Source of the DNA: Armatimonadetes bacterium UBA1398
GTDB taxonomy: Bacteria > Armatimonadota > Zipacnadia > UBA1398
Direction of reading: 5' to 3'
Assembly: GCA_002305165.1 (NCBI GenBank)
Contig: DBQI01000012.1
Coordinates: 1,138-24,058, forward strand
DNA: 22,921 nt
Program-made: the position numbers and the translations under genes
The notes under the pieces: model-generated
Told to the model about the DNA's origin: nothing
Database searches by the model: none
The model's input: the letters and a program-made list of their open reading frames with translations, nothing else
Shown here: piece by piece, positions 15,492 to 22,921 of the stretch
How positions within the stretch are numbered: position 1 is the first letter of the stretch
Layout of the letters: the number at the start of each line of letters is the position of its first letter

Positions 15492-17552
15492 CTAAGGCTC
15501 CGCCAGGACAACCTCGACCAGCTCGCTCTGCCGGCCGCACTCGCCAATGGCCGACACCGCGAACCGTTCCGTCCGGCCGTACCAGTAGGTATCGTCGGGA
15601 TACTGAGTCAGGTCTACCACGGCCTCCCGCGCCTCAGGACCAACCGTGGCCACCTCGAACCACGGCCGGTCGTTCAGGCCGTCATCGGAAATGCGCCGGT
15701 AGATCCTGAATCCGATGGCCCGGTCGAGAACGTTCAGACTCCTGGGAGCGCCCGCTGCCCATGTGACCCGCGCCTCGGCATCCTCGGTGCGCTCCGCCGC
15801 CACGGACTTGGGCGGGACAGGGCATCCCTCACCTGCATAGGGCGTTAGCAGTGGGATGGTGAAGCGGTCGCGTTCGCCGCGGAACCAGGCGGCATTGAAC
15901 TGGAACGCCTCCAGCCAGTAGTAGCACGGTCGATCGGACTTGGTAACCCTTACCAGCAGCAGGCCCCGGTTGCCAACCACGTTGATGTTTCCGAAGGGGT
16001 TGGGGCGGCGGTGGTAGCCGTTCAGGGTGATGACCTCGCGGACCGGGCGGTTGGGCAGCCTCAGCAGGCCTTCCGCATCGGTTGTGCCGACGATGACCGG
16101 GTCCCGGGACACGGGCCGGTCGAAGTTGCCGTCCTCCACTACGGGGTAGTAGGTCACACCGTGATCCTGCTGCGGAGCAGCGGCAGGATCGACCTCGGCG
16201 CCACGCTGGAACACCTCAACTTGAGCATCGGCCACTGGCTCCCCGTTCACGTCGACGACCCTCAGGAAGCACTCCCCGGGGATAGCGAAGTAGTGGTCGC
16301 CGAAGTGTCCGCGCGGCATGTTCCACGTGTCGTTCAGGTAGTACGCGTCCACCTCTCCCCACAGGTGAGGCCCGTGCCAGTGCATCATCTGCATGGGATG
16401 ACGCTGGAAGTGAGAGACCCGCTTCCCGCTATCGGGCCAGGTGTGCCATTCGACCCCCTCGCAGTCGAGGTTGTACCAGTCCACGAGCCCCAGTTGGTGA
16501 CCAAGCTCATGGGGGAGCGACCATTCCGTCTGGTTGCGCCACTCGTGAGTGGGAGGATCCCACACCCGGTCGGCGTCGGCATCGCGGCACCAGTCCCACT
16601 GCCCCTGGTTGTACAACACGCCATCCTCGCGGCGCTCCGTGTAGAGCGGATCGTCACTGTCGCGGACGTACGCGATGCGCCCGAGCCGGACCCGAGCGCG
16701 GATGCCATCGGGAGCCCCCGGATAGCGGGTGGCGGCGAACAGCCCGTTCATGATGTCGACATGCCAGCGGTAGAAGTCCTCGAAGGAGAATGTCCCGTAG
16801 GCGGTGCGGTTCTGGTGCCAAGCGTCCACCAAAGCAGGCTGAACGAAGAACACGAAGGGCCACGCGTGCATGGCATCGGTGGCAGTGTCGTTGATAGAGG
16901 CAATCTCCGGGTCGGCAGGGTGGACGCGGAACGTCACGTAGTGCTCGCCCTCCTGCCACTCCCAGGTCGTCTCGAAGGACGCCTGTTCCATCTCCGCCAA
17001 GCGCCCGTGGTGTCGCCCCGCTGACACCACGGCATCGTCGATGAGCCACTCGTACTCGAAGGGACCCGCCGTGGCGAAGCCCATGTTGCGGACGTGAGCG
17101 GTCAGCACGATCTCCTCGCCGGGTGCGTAACTCAGCTTCAGGTTCCGAGCGAGGACCCCCGGTTCGAGGAGCGGGTCGGTGGCCTGCTCTGGCCGCGTCG
17201 CGGGTATGTCCGCATTGATCGTGGGGGCTCCGGTCTCGTCATAGTTCACGATCCCGTGTAGACCCGCGAGCATCGGACTCATCTCGATGAAGGTGACGCT
17301 CAAGTCGGGCAGACTCGGGTGAGCGTCCCACTCCTCGCCGCGGCTAACGGTGAAGCTGTCGATCTCGTGGCGGGGGTACTCAACGGCAGGCCCTCCTACC
17401 TCCTGGAGGGAGTTCCAGACAAGCAGTCTCCACCCCTCATCCCTGACATAGCAGCCCTCGATCAGTGTGCCGTCCGCCAGGAGCAGGGTGTCAGCGGCAG
17501 CGGGGACGGTCAGGGCGAACGCGATGACAAGCAGACTACGCCAGGGGCTCAT
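15492..17552 (-). CDS. Secreted multidomain zinc metallopeptidase (HExxHxxGxxD)
   Basis: This 686-aa protein starts at the ATG at 17552, with AAGGAG seven bases upstream; earlier in-frame codons read into the divergent intergenic region. A signal peptide spans residues 1-20 (PWRSLLVIAFALTVPAAA). A small SH3/LSM-like segment (about 20-75, LLLADGTLIEGCYV) and a CARDB-like Ig domain (about 150-245) follow. The peptidase motif HELGHQLGLVD gives zinc ligands H348, H352 and D358 and catalytic E349. An aspartate third ligand is seen in M6 (InhA-like) and snapalysin-like enzymes. Downstream is a carboxypeptidase-regulatory-like beta domain (about 430-520) and a C-terminal FN3 domain (about 590-686). 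It probably degrades extracellular proteins or glycoproteins. It heads a two-gene unit with the propeller protein and is divergent from the GH2 gene. Confidence 0.75.
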   Translation of the reverse strand: MSPWRSLLVIAFALTVPAAADTLLLADGTLIEGCYVRDEGWRLLVWNSLQEVGGPAVEYPRHEIDSFTVSRGEEWDAHPSLPDLSVTFIEMSPMLAGLHGIVNYDETGAPTINADIPATRPEQATDPLLEPGVLARNLKLSYAPGEEIVLTAHVRNMGFATAGPFEYEWLIDDAVVSAGRHHGRLAEMEQASFETTWEWQEGEHYVTFRVHPADPEIASINDTATDAMHAWPFVFFVQPALVDAWHQNRTAYGTFSFEDFYRWHVDIMNGLFAATRYPGAPDGIRARVRLGRIAYVRDSDDPLYTERREDGVLYNQGQWDWCRDADADRVWDPPTHEWRNQTEWSLPHELGHQLGLVDWYNLDCEGVEWHTWPDSGKRVSHFQRHPMQMMHWHGPHLWGEVDAYYLNDTWNMPRGHFGDHYFAIPGECFLRVVDVNGEPVADAQVEVFQRGAEVDPAAAPQQDHGVTYYPVVEDGNFDRPVSRDPVIVGTTDAEGLLRLPNRPVREVITLNGYHRRPNPFGNINVVGNRGLLLVRVTKSDRPCYYWLEAFQFNAAWFRGERDRFTIPLLTPYAGEGCPVPPKSVAAERTEDAEARVTWAAGAPRSLNVLDRAIGFRIYRRISDDGLNDRPWFEVATVGPEAREAVVDLTQYPDDTYWYGRTERFAVSAIGECGRQSELVEVVLAEP

Positions 17553-17700
17553 TGAGGGTCTCCTTCGGGCGAGCGGGCCACTGCATTGGCAGAGACCTTC
17601 GCATACCCGGTCCCGCGACCTGCACCGGGACATGTGAAGGGTCTGACACGGAGTTCCAGGCTGGTAGGGCCTAGCGACGTCGCCGCGGAATGGTGTGACT
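17553..17700. promoter_or_regulatory. Divergent promoter region between metallopeptidase and GH2 genes
   Basis: This 148-nt gap must serve both directions. GTCCCG (17610-17615) and CGGGAC (17626-17631) form a dyad with 10-nt spacing near the centre, a plausible operator for joint control of both units. No convincing sigma-70 hexamers were found. AAGGAG at the left end is the ribosome site of the peptidase. Confidence 0.35.
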
Positions 17701-20700
17701 ATGAGAGCCGAATGCACTGGCACACTCATCGCCTTGACGGCGACGCTGCTACTATCCGAGGCCGCCGCCCAGGCCGAGCCAGGGCTCATTCTGCACTGGC
17801 CTCTGGCAGGCGACTTCACGGACGCCTCGGGTCGAGGGCGCCACGGCCAGCCTCACGGCCCCGTGGGCTTCGCGGCCGCGCCAGGTGGGACGGCTCTGGC
17901 GTTGCCTGGAGACGGTGCTTGGGTAGCGGTCGACACGACTCTCTCGGAGCTCGGCAATGAGTTCACCGTTGAGTGCCGCGTGAATCCTGAGAGTCTGCAA
18001 GTCGCCTATGCGGACATACTTGGCAACCATGTCAATCAGTTTGCGGGCTTCGTGCTCCAGCAGGACGGCGACCGCACGAACCAGTACTACTTCTCCTACG
18101 GCACCGGCACTCGCTGGGTGTACAGCCCCACATTCACCCTGGCCGCTGACACCTGGCAGCGTGTCCATGTGACGAAGGGCGCCGATCGCCTGCGCGTTTA
18201 CGTCGATGGCGTGCTGATTGGCGGTATCGCCGTCGAGGATCCCATGGCGCCGAGCGACGCCTCCTTCATGGTCGGCTTGGGCATAGAGGGGCAGCCGCGC
18301 TGGTTCCGAGGCCAGGTGGCCGATGTGAGGATCTGGGACCACGCGCGTCCCCCATTGGCCGACGCGCCTCCCGAGCGACAGCTTGAGCTGTTCGCGGCGA
18401 ACGCCCGTGTCGAGTGGCAGACCGAGCCTCGCTGGGCGGTGTTCGCTCAGGGCGAGGGGACCCTGGCCCTGTCCGTCGACGCCGAGACCGTTCCCGTGGC
18501 CGTTCAGGGCATCCGCGTTGAGCTTGCGGCTGCGGATGCCCACGGGAACCCCGTCGATCACGATCAGCCGCATTTGCTGACACCGAACAACGGCTTCTGC
18601 TCGGAGGTGGCCGCCATTCGGGCGCCTGGTCTGTACCGGGTGGCCCTGCAGCCGTATGCTCTGCTTGCTGGGGGTGAGCACACCTTGCCGGAGGACCAGA
18701 TCGCCTACTTGGTGATGTCTGGCGCGCCCCGAACCGATGTGGCCCTGCCTGCGGGAGAGGGCGCCGGTTCAGAGGAGCCAGGCCCCATCATCTCGCTCGA
18801 TGGCGATGACTGGCTCATAGCCATCGATCCCGCTGGAGAGGGGATCGCGGGGAACTGGTACGAGGGGCCGATTCAGGAGGCTCAGGGATGCCGCGTGCCC
18901 TGGATCATCCAGGGGACATTCCCAGGTTACCACGGCTTGGCGTGGTACTGGAGAGCATTCGAGACGCCACCAAGCCCGTTCATTGACGGCCGGGCCCTGC
19001 TGCGGTTCGAGGCGGTTGACTACAAGGCGGATGTGTGGGTGAACGGCCGTCACGTGGGGGGACACGAGGGGGCTGAGGGGCCGTTCGAGCTGGATGTCAC
19101 GGATCAGATCCGTCCGTCGGGGCCGAACCTCCTGGCGGTGCGGGTCTTGAACCCGACGCACGAGCCCATCGATGGCATCACGCTGAACGAGTCGCCGCGA
19201 CGGGCGAAGGTCATCCCCTACTCCGCCGGGGCCTCTTACAACCACGGGGGCATCGTCGGCGAGGTGAAACTCGCTCAGGTGCCCCAGGTCCATATCGAGG
19301 ACCTTCACCTGATGCCCGATCCCGACACTGGCGTGGTGGGGATTGAGGTCACGGTCCGTAACGCCAGTGGCGCGCAGCAGGCTGTCCGCATGCCCGTGTC
19401 CGTCGCTCCCGCTGAGGGCGGGCCCACTGTTGCGCGAGGCGCTCTGCGACAGGACCTAGGGCCGGGGGTTCACGTCCTTCGCGGGGCCCTGGCTGTGCCT
19501 CAGCACCGCCTGTGGGATCTGAGCGATCCGTTCCTCTATCGCGTCACCGCGCGCGTAGAGAGCGAAGCGGGGGTCGACGAGCGCGCCGACCGCTGTGGGT
19601 TCCGGGACTTCCGCTTCGAGGGAGGCGCCTTCCGGCTCAATGGCCGGCGGATCTTCCTTCGGGGCACCCATACGGTGAACGCCACCCCGCTCGGGCAGCA
19701 GGTTCCAGGCGATCCGGCCCTGTTCCAACGCGACCTAATCCTCCTCAAGACCATGGGCATCAACTGCATCCGCTTCATTTGGGGAGGCGCGACCCGACGG
19801 CAACTGGATATGTGCGATGAGATTGGCATGCTCGTCTATGTGGAGCACGCGGCGTCCAACCCTATGGTTGACGGCCCCCACATGAAGGAGCGTTTCGACG
19901 CCTCCGTGTCACAGGTGATCCGCCGTGATCGTAACCACGCCAGCGTGGTCATCTGGGGCCTCCTGAATGAGACGCCCGATGGACCCGTATTCCACCATGC
20001 CACCCAGTCCCTCCCCCTCGTGCGGTCGTTGGATGAGTCGCGCATGGTGATGTTGAACAGCGGCCGCTGGGATGGGTGCATGGACATCGGATCGATCTCC
20101 AATCCCTACTCAACGGGCTGGGACGGCCATCTCGGTGGCGAGGGGCCGAATGCGCCTCGCAGTTCGGGCACCACCGTGGGTGGCTACTGGGCGGATGCGG
20201 GCGATGCCCATGCCTATCCGCGCGTGCCGCATGATGCCGCCACCATCGCCTTCCTGCGGGGGCTCGGCGGGGACACCGGACCCGTCTTTCTCAGCGAGTA
20301 CGGGATCGGGAGCGCGGTGGACCTCTGGCGCGTCACGCGGCAGTTCGAGCGACTCGGCGACGACGAGGCGGAAGACGCCGTCTACTATGCGGAACGCCTA
20401 CAGCGGTTCTTGGCAGATTGGGAGCGGTGGAACCTCGAAGCCACCTTCGCCACCCCCCGGGACTTCTTCGCCCAGAGTCTGCGCAAGATGGCGGGGCAAC
20501 GGACCCTAGGCCTCAACGCGTTACGCGCCAACCCCAACCTGGTGGGCTACAGCGTTACAGGCATGATGGACCATGTGAACTGCGGAGAGGGCCTTTTCAC
20601 CCTGTTCCGCGAGCTGAAGCCAGGCACCACGGACGCTATGGCCGATGGCTTCGCCCCGCTGCGGCTGTGCCTCTTTGCCGAACCGGCTAACGTGTACCGG

Positions 20701-21606
20701 GGAGGAACCATCGAGTTGGAGGCCGTACTGGCGAACGAGGATGCCCTGGCCCCAGGCAGCTACCCAGTGCGTCTCCAGATAGTGGGACCCCACGGCGCAT
20801 GCGTCCTCGACGAGACTGTCTCCGTGGAGGTCCCAGAAGGCGAGGCTCCCCTCGCCCTCCCCTTCTACGCTCGGACGGTGCCAGCGGAGTGGCCCGAGGG
20901 GCGCTACCGCTTCCTCGCAACCTTGCTCAAGGGCGGCGCTCCGACGGGCGGCGAGGCGGTGTTCCGTGTGTACGATCCAGCCGCGCTGCCACGGATCGCT
21001 GGCCCCATCACCCTCTGCGGCGGGGATGCGGCGCTGCGTGGGTGGCTGGCCAGCCGAGGCGTGGAGATCAGGGAGTTCGCCGATGAAGCGCTGTTGGGGC
21101 GGGAGGCCATCCTGGTGGCCGGACCGCCGACGCCAGATGGAAGCCCCGAGGGATGGGCCGCCCTGGAGCAACGGATCGCCTCGGGCGGCCGCGCCGTCTT
21201 CGTCGCTGCAGAGGCCCTGGGCCTGGAAGGGGAGTCCCTCCATTGGCTGCCACTGGGCCAGAAGGGGACTCTGAAGTCGATCCACGGCTGGCTGTACCTC
21301 AAGGACGAGTGGGCGATGGACTGCTGGTTGTTCGACGGCCTACCAGCGGGGGGCCTGCTGGACTACGGAACGTACCGGGACGTCATTCCCGACCTTCTGT
21401 TCGACGGCCAAGAGCCCGCCGCTGAGGTTCTGGCCGGCGCGATCAAGGCTTCGCAGGAATACGACTCCGGGCTCATGGCGGTAACCTATCGGTGTGGTGA
21501 TGGCGAGTTCCTTCTCAGCACCCTCCGCGTGATCGAGAACCTGGGCCGCGACCCGGTAGCGGACCGCATCCTCCTGAACGCGCTGGCCTGGGTCAGCCGT
21601 CGGTGA
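17701..21606 (+). CDS. Secreted multidomain glycoside hydrolase family 2 protein with LamG domain
   Basis: This 1301-aa exported glycosidase (signal peptide about 1-24, to AAAQA) should cleave beta-linked sugars such as galactosides, mannosides or glucuronides. The domains run as follows. A LamG/concanavalin-like module lies at about 28-215, then an unassigned beta region at 215-350. The GH2 jelly-roll spans about 380-505, with DYKADVWVNGRHVGGHEG. The GH2 Ig domain lies at 510-610, and a TIM barrel begins near GFRDFRFEGG (about 633). The acid/base is E757 in WGLLNE, the nucleophile E866 in LSEYG. An Ig-like segment follows at about 985-1090. The last 200 residues (from about 1098, GPITLCGGD) look like an amidotransferase-like alpha/beta domain. 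ATG at 17701 has only a weak ribosome site; a GTG two codons earlier is the alternative. The aminotransferase gene follows after 43 nt. Confidence 0.9.
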   Translation: MRAECTGTLIALTATLLLSEAAAQAEPGLILHWPLAGDFTDASGRGRHGQPHGPVGFAAAPGGTALALPGDGAWVAVDTTLSELGNEFTVECRVNPESLQVAYADILGNHVNQFAGFVLQQDGDRTNQYYFSYGTGTRWVYSPTFTLAADTWQRVHVTKGADRLRVYVDGVLIGGIAVEDPMAPSDASFMVGLGIEGQPRWFRGQVADVRIWDHARPPLADAPPERQLELFAANARVEWQTEPRWAVFAQGEGTLALSVDAETVPVAVQGIRVELAAADAHGNPVDHDQPHLLTPNNGFCSEVAAIRAPGLYRVALQPYALLAGGEHTLPEDQIAYLVMSGAPRTDVALPAGEGAGSEEPGPIISLDGDDWLIAIDPAGEGIAGNWYEGPIQEAQGCRVPWIIQGTFPGYHGLAWYWRAFETPPSPFIDGRALLRFEAVDYKADVWVNGRHVGGHEGAEGPFELDVTDQIRPSGPNLLAVRVLNPTHEPIDGITLNESPRRAKVIPYSAGASYNHGGIVGEVKLAQVPQVHIEDLHLMPDPDTGVVGIEVTVRNASGAQQAVRMPVSVAPAEGGPTVARGALRQDLGPGVHVLRGALAVPQHRLWDLSDPFLYRVTARVESEAGVDERADRCGFRDFRFEGGAFRLNGRRIFLRGTHTVNATPLGQQVPGDPALFQRDLILLKTMGINCIRFIWGGATRRQLDMCDEIGMLVYVEHAASNPMVDGPHMKERFDASVSQVIRRDRNHASVVIWGLLNETPDGPVFHHATQSLPLVRSLDESRMVMLNSGRWDGCMDIGSISNPYSTGWDGHLGGEGPNAPRSSGTTVGGYWADAGDAHAYPRVPHDAATIAFLRGLGGDTGPVFLSEYGIGSAVDLWRVTRQFERLGDDEAEDAVYYAERLQRFLADWERWNLEATFATPRDFFAQSLRKMAGQRTLGLNALRANPNLVGYSVTGMMDHVNCGEGLFTLFRELKPGTTDAMADGFAPLRLCLFAEPANVYRGGTIELEAVLANEDALAPGSYPVRLQIVGPHGACVLDETVSVEVPEGEAPLALPFYARTVPAEWPEGRYRFLATLLKGGAPTGGEAVFRVYDPAALPRIAGPITLCGGDAALRGWLASRGVEIREFADEALLGREAILVAGPPTPDGSPEGWAALEQRIASGGRAVFVAAEALGLEGESLHWLPLGQKGTLKSIHGWLYLKDEWAMDCWLFDGLPAGGLLDYGTYRDVIPDLLFDGQEPAAEVLAGAIKASQEYDSGLMAVTYRCGDGEFLLSTLRVIENLGRDPVADRILLNALAWVSRR

Positions 21607-21637
21607 TGGTTCGTCGCCGGGACGCAGTGAGTCGAAA

Positions 21638-21657
21638 GGATGATTGACGATGGCTGA
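21638..21657 (+). promoter_or_regulatory. Leader GGATGATTGAC with a mini-ORF overlapping the aminotransferase start
   Basis: AAAGGA gives the ribosome site. The same 11-mer as at 8956-8966 (GGATGATTGAC, 21638-21648) precedes the ATG at 21650 with one extra G. The inner ATG at 21640 opens a five-codon frame (M-I-D-D-G) that stops at 21655-21657, just inside the aminotransferase gene. The arrangement could cause translational coupling. Confidence 0.35.
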
Positions 21658-22921
21658 CAGACTGGCGATTCACGGAGGCACACCCGTTGTAGGGCCGGGG
21701 GAGGTCCAGCCGTGGCCTCATGTCACGGACGCCGACCGCGCAGCCGTTGCACGGGTTCTGGCAGAGCCCGATCTAACCGTAGCTCGGCAGCGCGAGGCTG
21801 AGGGGCTGGCGGCGGAGTTCGCCACCTACATGGGCCTTCCCCACGCCGTTCCGGTGAACAGCGGCACCGCCGCCCTGCATCTCGCCGTGGCCGGCATCGG
21901 CCTCGAACCGGGCGACGAGGTCATATGCCCCGCCTTCACCTATTGGGCGACCGCGGCGGCCGTGCTCCACCACAACGGAGTGCCCGTCTTCGTTGACGTG
22001 GAGCCAGGGACATGGACCATGGACCCGGCCCTCGTCGAGGAGCGGATTACCGAGCGCACTCGTGCGCTGATGCCAGTCCACATCCACGGCATGCCGGCGG
22101 ACATAGACCCCCTCCTCACGATCGCGGATCGGCACGGACTCAAGGTGATCGAGGATTGTGCGCAGTCCCACGGCGCCCGGTACAAGGGGCGGCTCTGTGG
22201 CGCCATAGGCGATGCGGCGGGGTTTTCGCTCCAAGCGACGAAGCTTCTCACGACGGGGAGCGAAGGCGGCCTGTTCGTCACTGGAGATGACCAGATCGCC
22301 GAGCGGGCAAGGCTGCTTCAGTATCTCGGGGAGATCGTGGTCCCGGGTCGTGAACGCCAGGATCAGAGCTACAACGCCTTCGGCCTCGGCTGGATGTATC
22401 GCGGGGACGTCTTCGGCCAGGCATTCGCGAGAAGTCAGCTCCAGCGGCTCGATGCTCTGAACGAGGCGCGACGGGCGAACTGTGAGCTCCTCAGGGAGCT
22501 GCTCTCCGGACTGCCGGGAGTGCGCGTGCCGGAGCTCCCGCCTGACCGGGATATGGTCTGGTACACCTTCACGGTCCGGTTCGAGCCCTCGGAGGTGGGC
22601 CTGGACGTTCCCCACGCCGCTCTGCGAGAGGCGGTCAGCCAGGCACTCCTTGCAGAGGGGGTGCCGGTGGGCCGCTGGCAAACCATCCCCGTGCCCGGAC
22701 AGCGGATCTTCCAGGACAAGGTCGGCTACGGACGGGGATGCCCATGGAGCTGTCCGCACGCGGGCGAGGTATCGTACGACGTCTCAGACTACCCGATCAC
22801 GCAGAGCTTCATCGATTCCCAGCTCTACGTGTTCGGCATTTGGCCGCCCAATGACGCGGCTCTCATGGGCAAGTTCGCGTCGGCCTTCGAGAAGGTACTA
22901 TCCCGTATCATTCATGAATGC
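21650..22921 (+). CDS. DegT/DnrJ/EryC1/StrS-family PLP aminotransferase (3' end outside window)
   Basis: The frame is open from the ATG at 21650 to the last base (424 codons) with no stop, so the C-terminus is missing. This family transfers an amino group to keto-sugars or related scaffolds using PLP. The start MADRLAIHGGTPVV is typical. NSGTAALHLAVAGIG (about residues 75-89) is the cofactor phosphate region. D169 and Q172 in EDCAQSHG contact the PLP ring. K198 in SLQATKLLTTGSEGG is the Schiff-base lysine, with Q where many members have H. A Cys-rich stretch GCPWSCPHAG lies near residue 365. It follows the GH2 gene after 43 nt, suggesting a link to amino-sugar metabolism. Some family members are instead regulatory or act on scyllo-inosose; the substrate cannot be told. 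Confidence 0.93.
   Translation, partial: MADRLAIHGGTPVVGPGEVQPWPHVTDADRAAVARVLAEPDLTVARQREAEGLAAEFATYMGLPHAVPVNSGTAALHLAVAGIGLEPGDEVICPAFTYWATAAAVLHHNGVPVFVDVEPGTWTMDPALVEERITERTRALMPVHIHGMPADIDPLLTIADRHGLKVIEDCAQSHGARYKGRLCGAIGDAAGFSLQATKLLTTGSEGGLFVTGDDQIAERARLLQYLGEIVVPGRERQDQSYNAFGLGWMYRGDVFGQAFARSQLQRLDALNEARRANCELLRELLSGLPGVRVPELPPDRDMVWYTFTVRFEPSEVGLDVPHAALREAVSQALLAEGVPVGRWQTIPVPGQRIFQDKVGYGRGCPWSCPHAGEVSYDVSDYPITQSFIDSQLYVFGIWPPNDAALMGKFASAFEKVLSRIIHEC

Noticed and set aside
16011..17024. Long plus-strand frame (337 codons)
   Set aside because: It is antisense to the metallopeptidase gene, which has signal peptide, motif and ribosome site. High GC makes such mirror frames common.
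21773..22759. Long minus-strand frame (328 codons)
   Set aside because: It mirrors the aminotransferase gene, whose PLP motifs are clear.

Overview
The window looks like a piece of chromosome from an uncultivated, high-GC, free-living bacterium. Most genes are bacterial in style, with clear Shine-Dalgarno sites and short intergenic gaps. The long multidomain secreted enzymes (LamG plus GH2, SdrD_B-like plus metallophosphoesterase, SGNH hydrolase, CARDB plus FN3 protease) recall Planctomycetota, Armatimonadota, Hydrogenedentota or Latescibacterota. I cannot choose between these phyla from the sequence. No rRNA, tRNA or CRISPR array was seen.

Left part (1-5985). A TPR protein enters from outside the window. 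It is followed by about 430 nt of decayed DNA and a relic of the Cas3 HD domain (777 to about 1085) that has lost reading frame and catalytic motif. Then come two minus-strand genes transcribed leftward. The first encodes an unrecognised 480-aa protein with a YbjN/secretion-chaperone-like N-terminus and two copies of a roughly 145-residue domain. The second encodes a 907-aa double-AAA+ Clp-type unfoldase with no ClpB middle domain, an unusual C-terminal alpha/beta extension and an MGF tripeptide where ClpA/ClpC carry the ClpP-docking loop. On the right this pair is bounded by a relic of an ISAs1-like transposase. The pair between two gene relics is the best candidate here for an undescribed system: a chaperone-like adaptor plus a Clp unfoldase in an island-like setting.

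Middle (5984-7666). A compact minus-strand pterin operon encodes an SDR pteridine reductase-like protein, FolB and FolE. The first two overlap and the third follows after 14 nt. It should supply reduced pterins or folate.

Right part (7762-22921). Secreted enzymes flank a housekeeping carB gene. Rightward are an SGNH hydrolase and a metallophosphoesterase. They converge on carB, which has a hairpin-rich leader. Beyond it, a leftward pair encodes a secreted HExxHxxGxxD metallopeptidase and a secreted beta-propeller (GH43/GH32-like) protein. Divergent from these are a 1301-aa secreted GH2 glycosidase and a DegT/DnrJ/EryC1/StrS aminotransferase cut by the window end. Together they suggest breakdown of complex glycans or glycoproteins outside the cytoplasm, coupled to amino-sugar metabolism. 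No SusC/SusD pair or transporter is in view.
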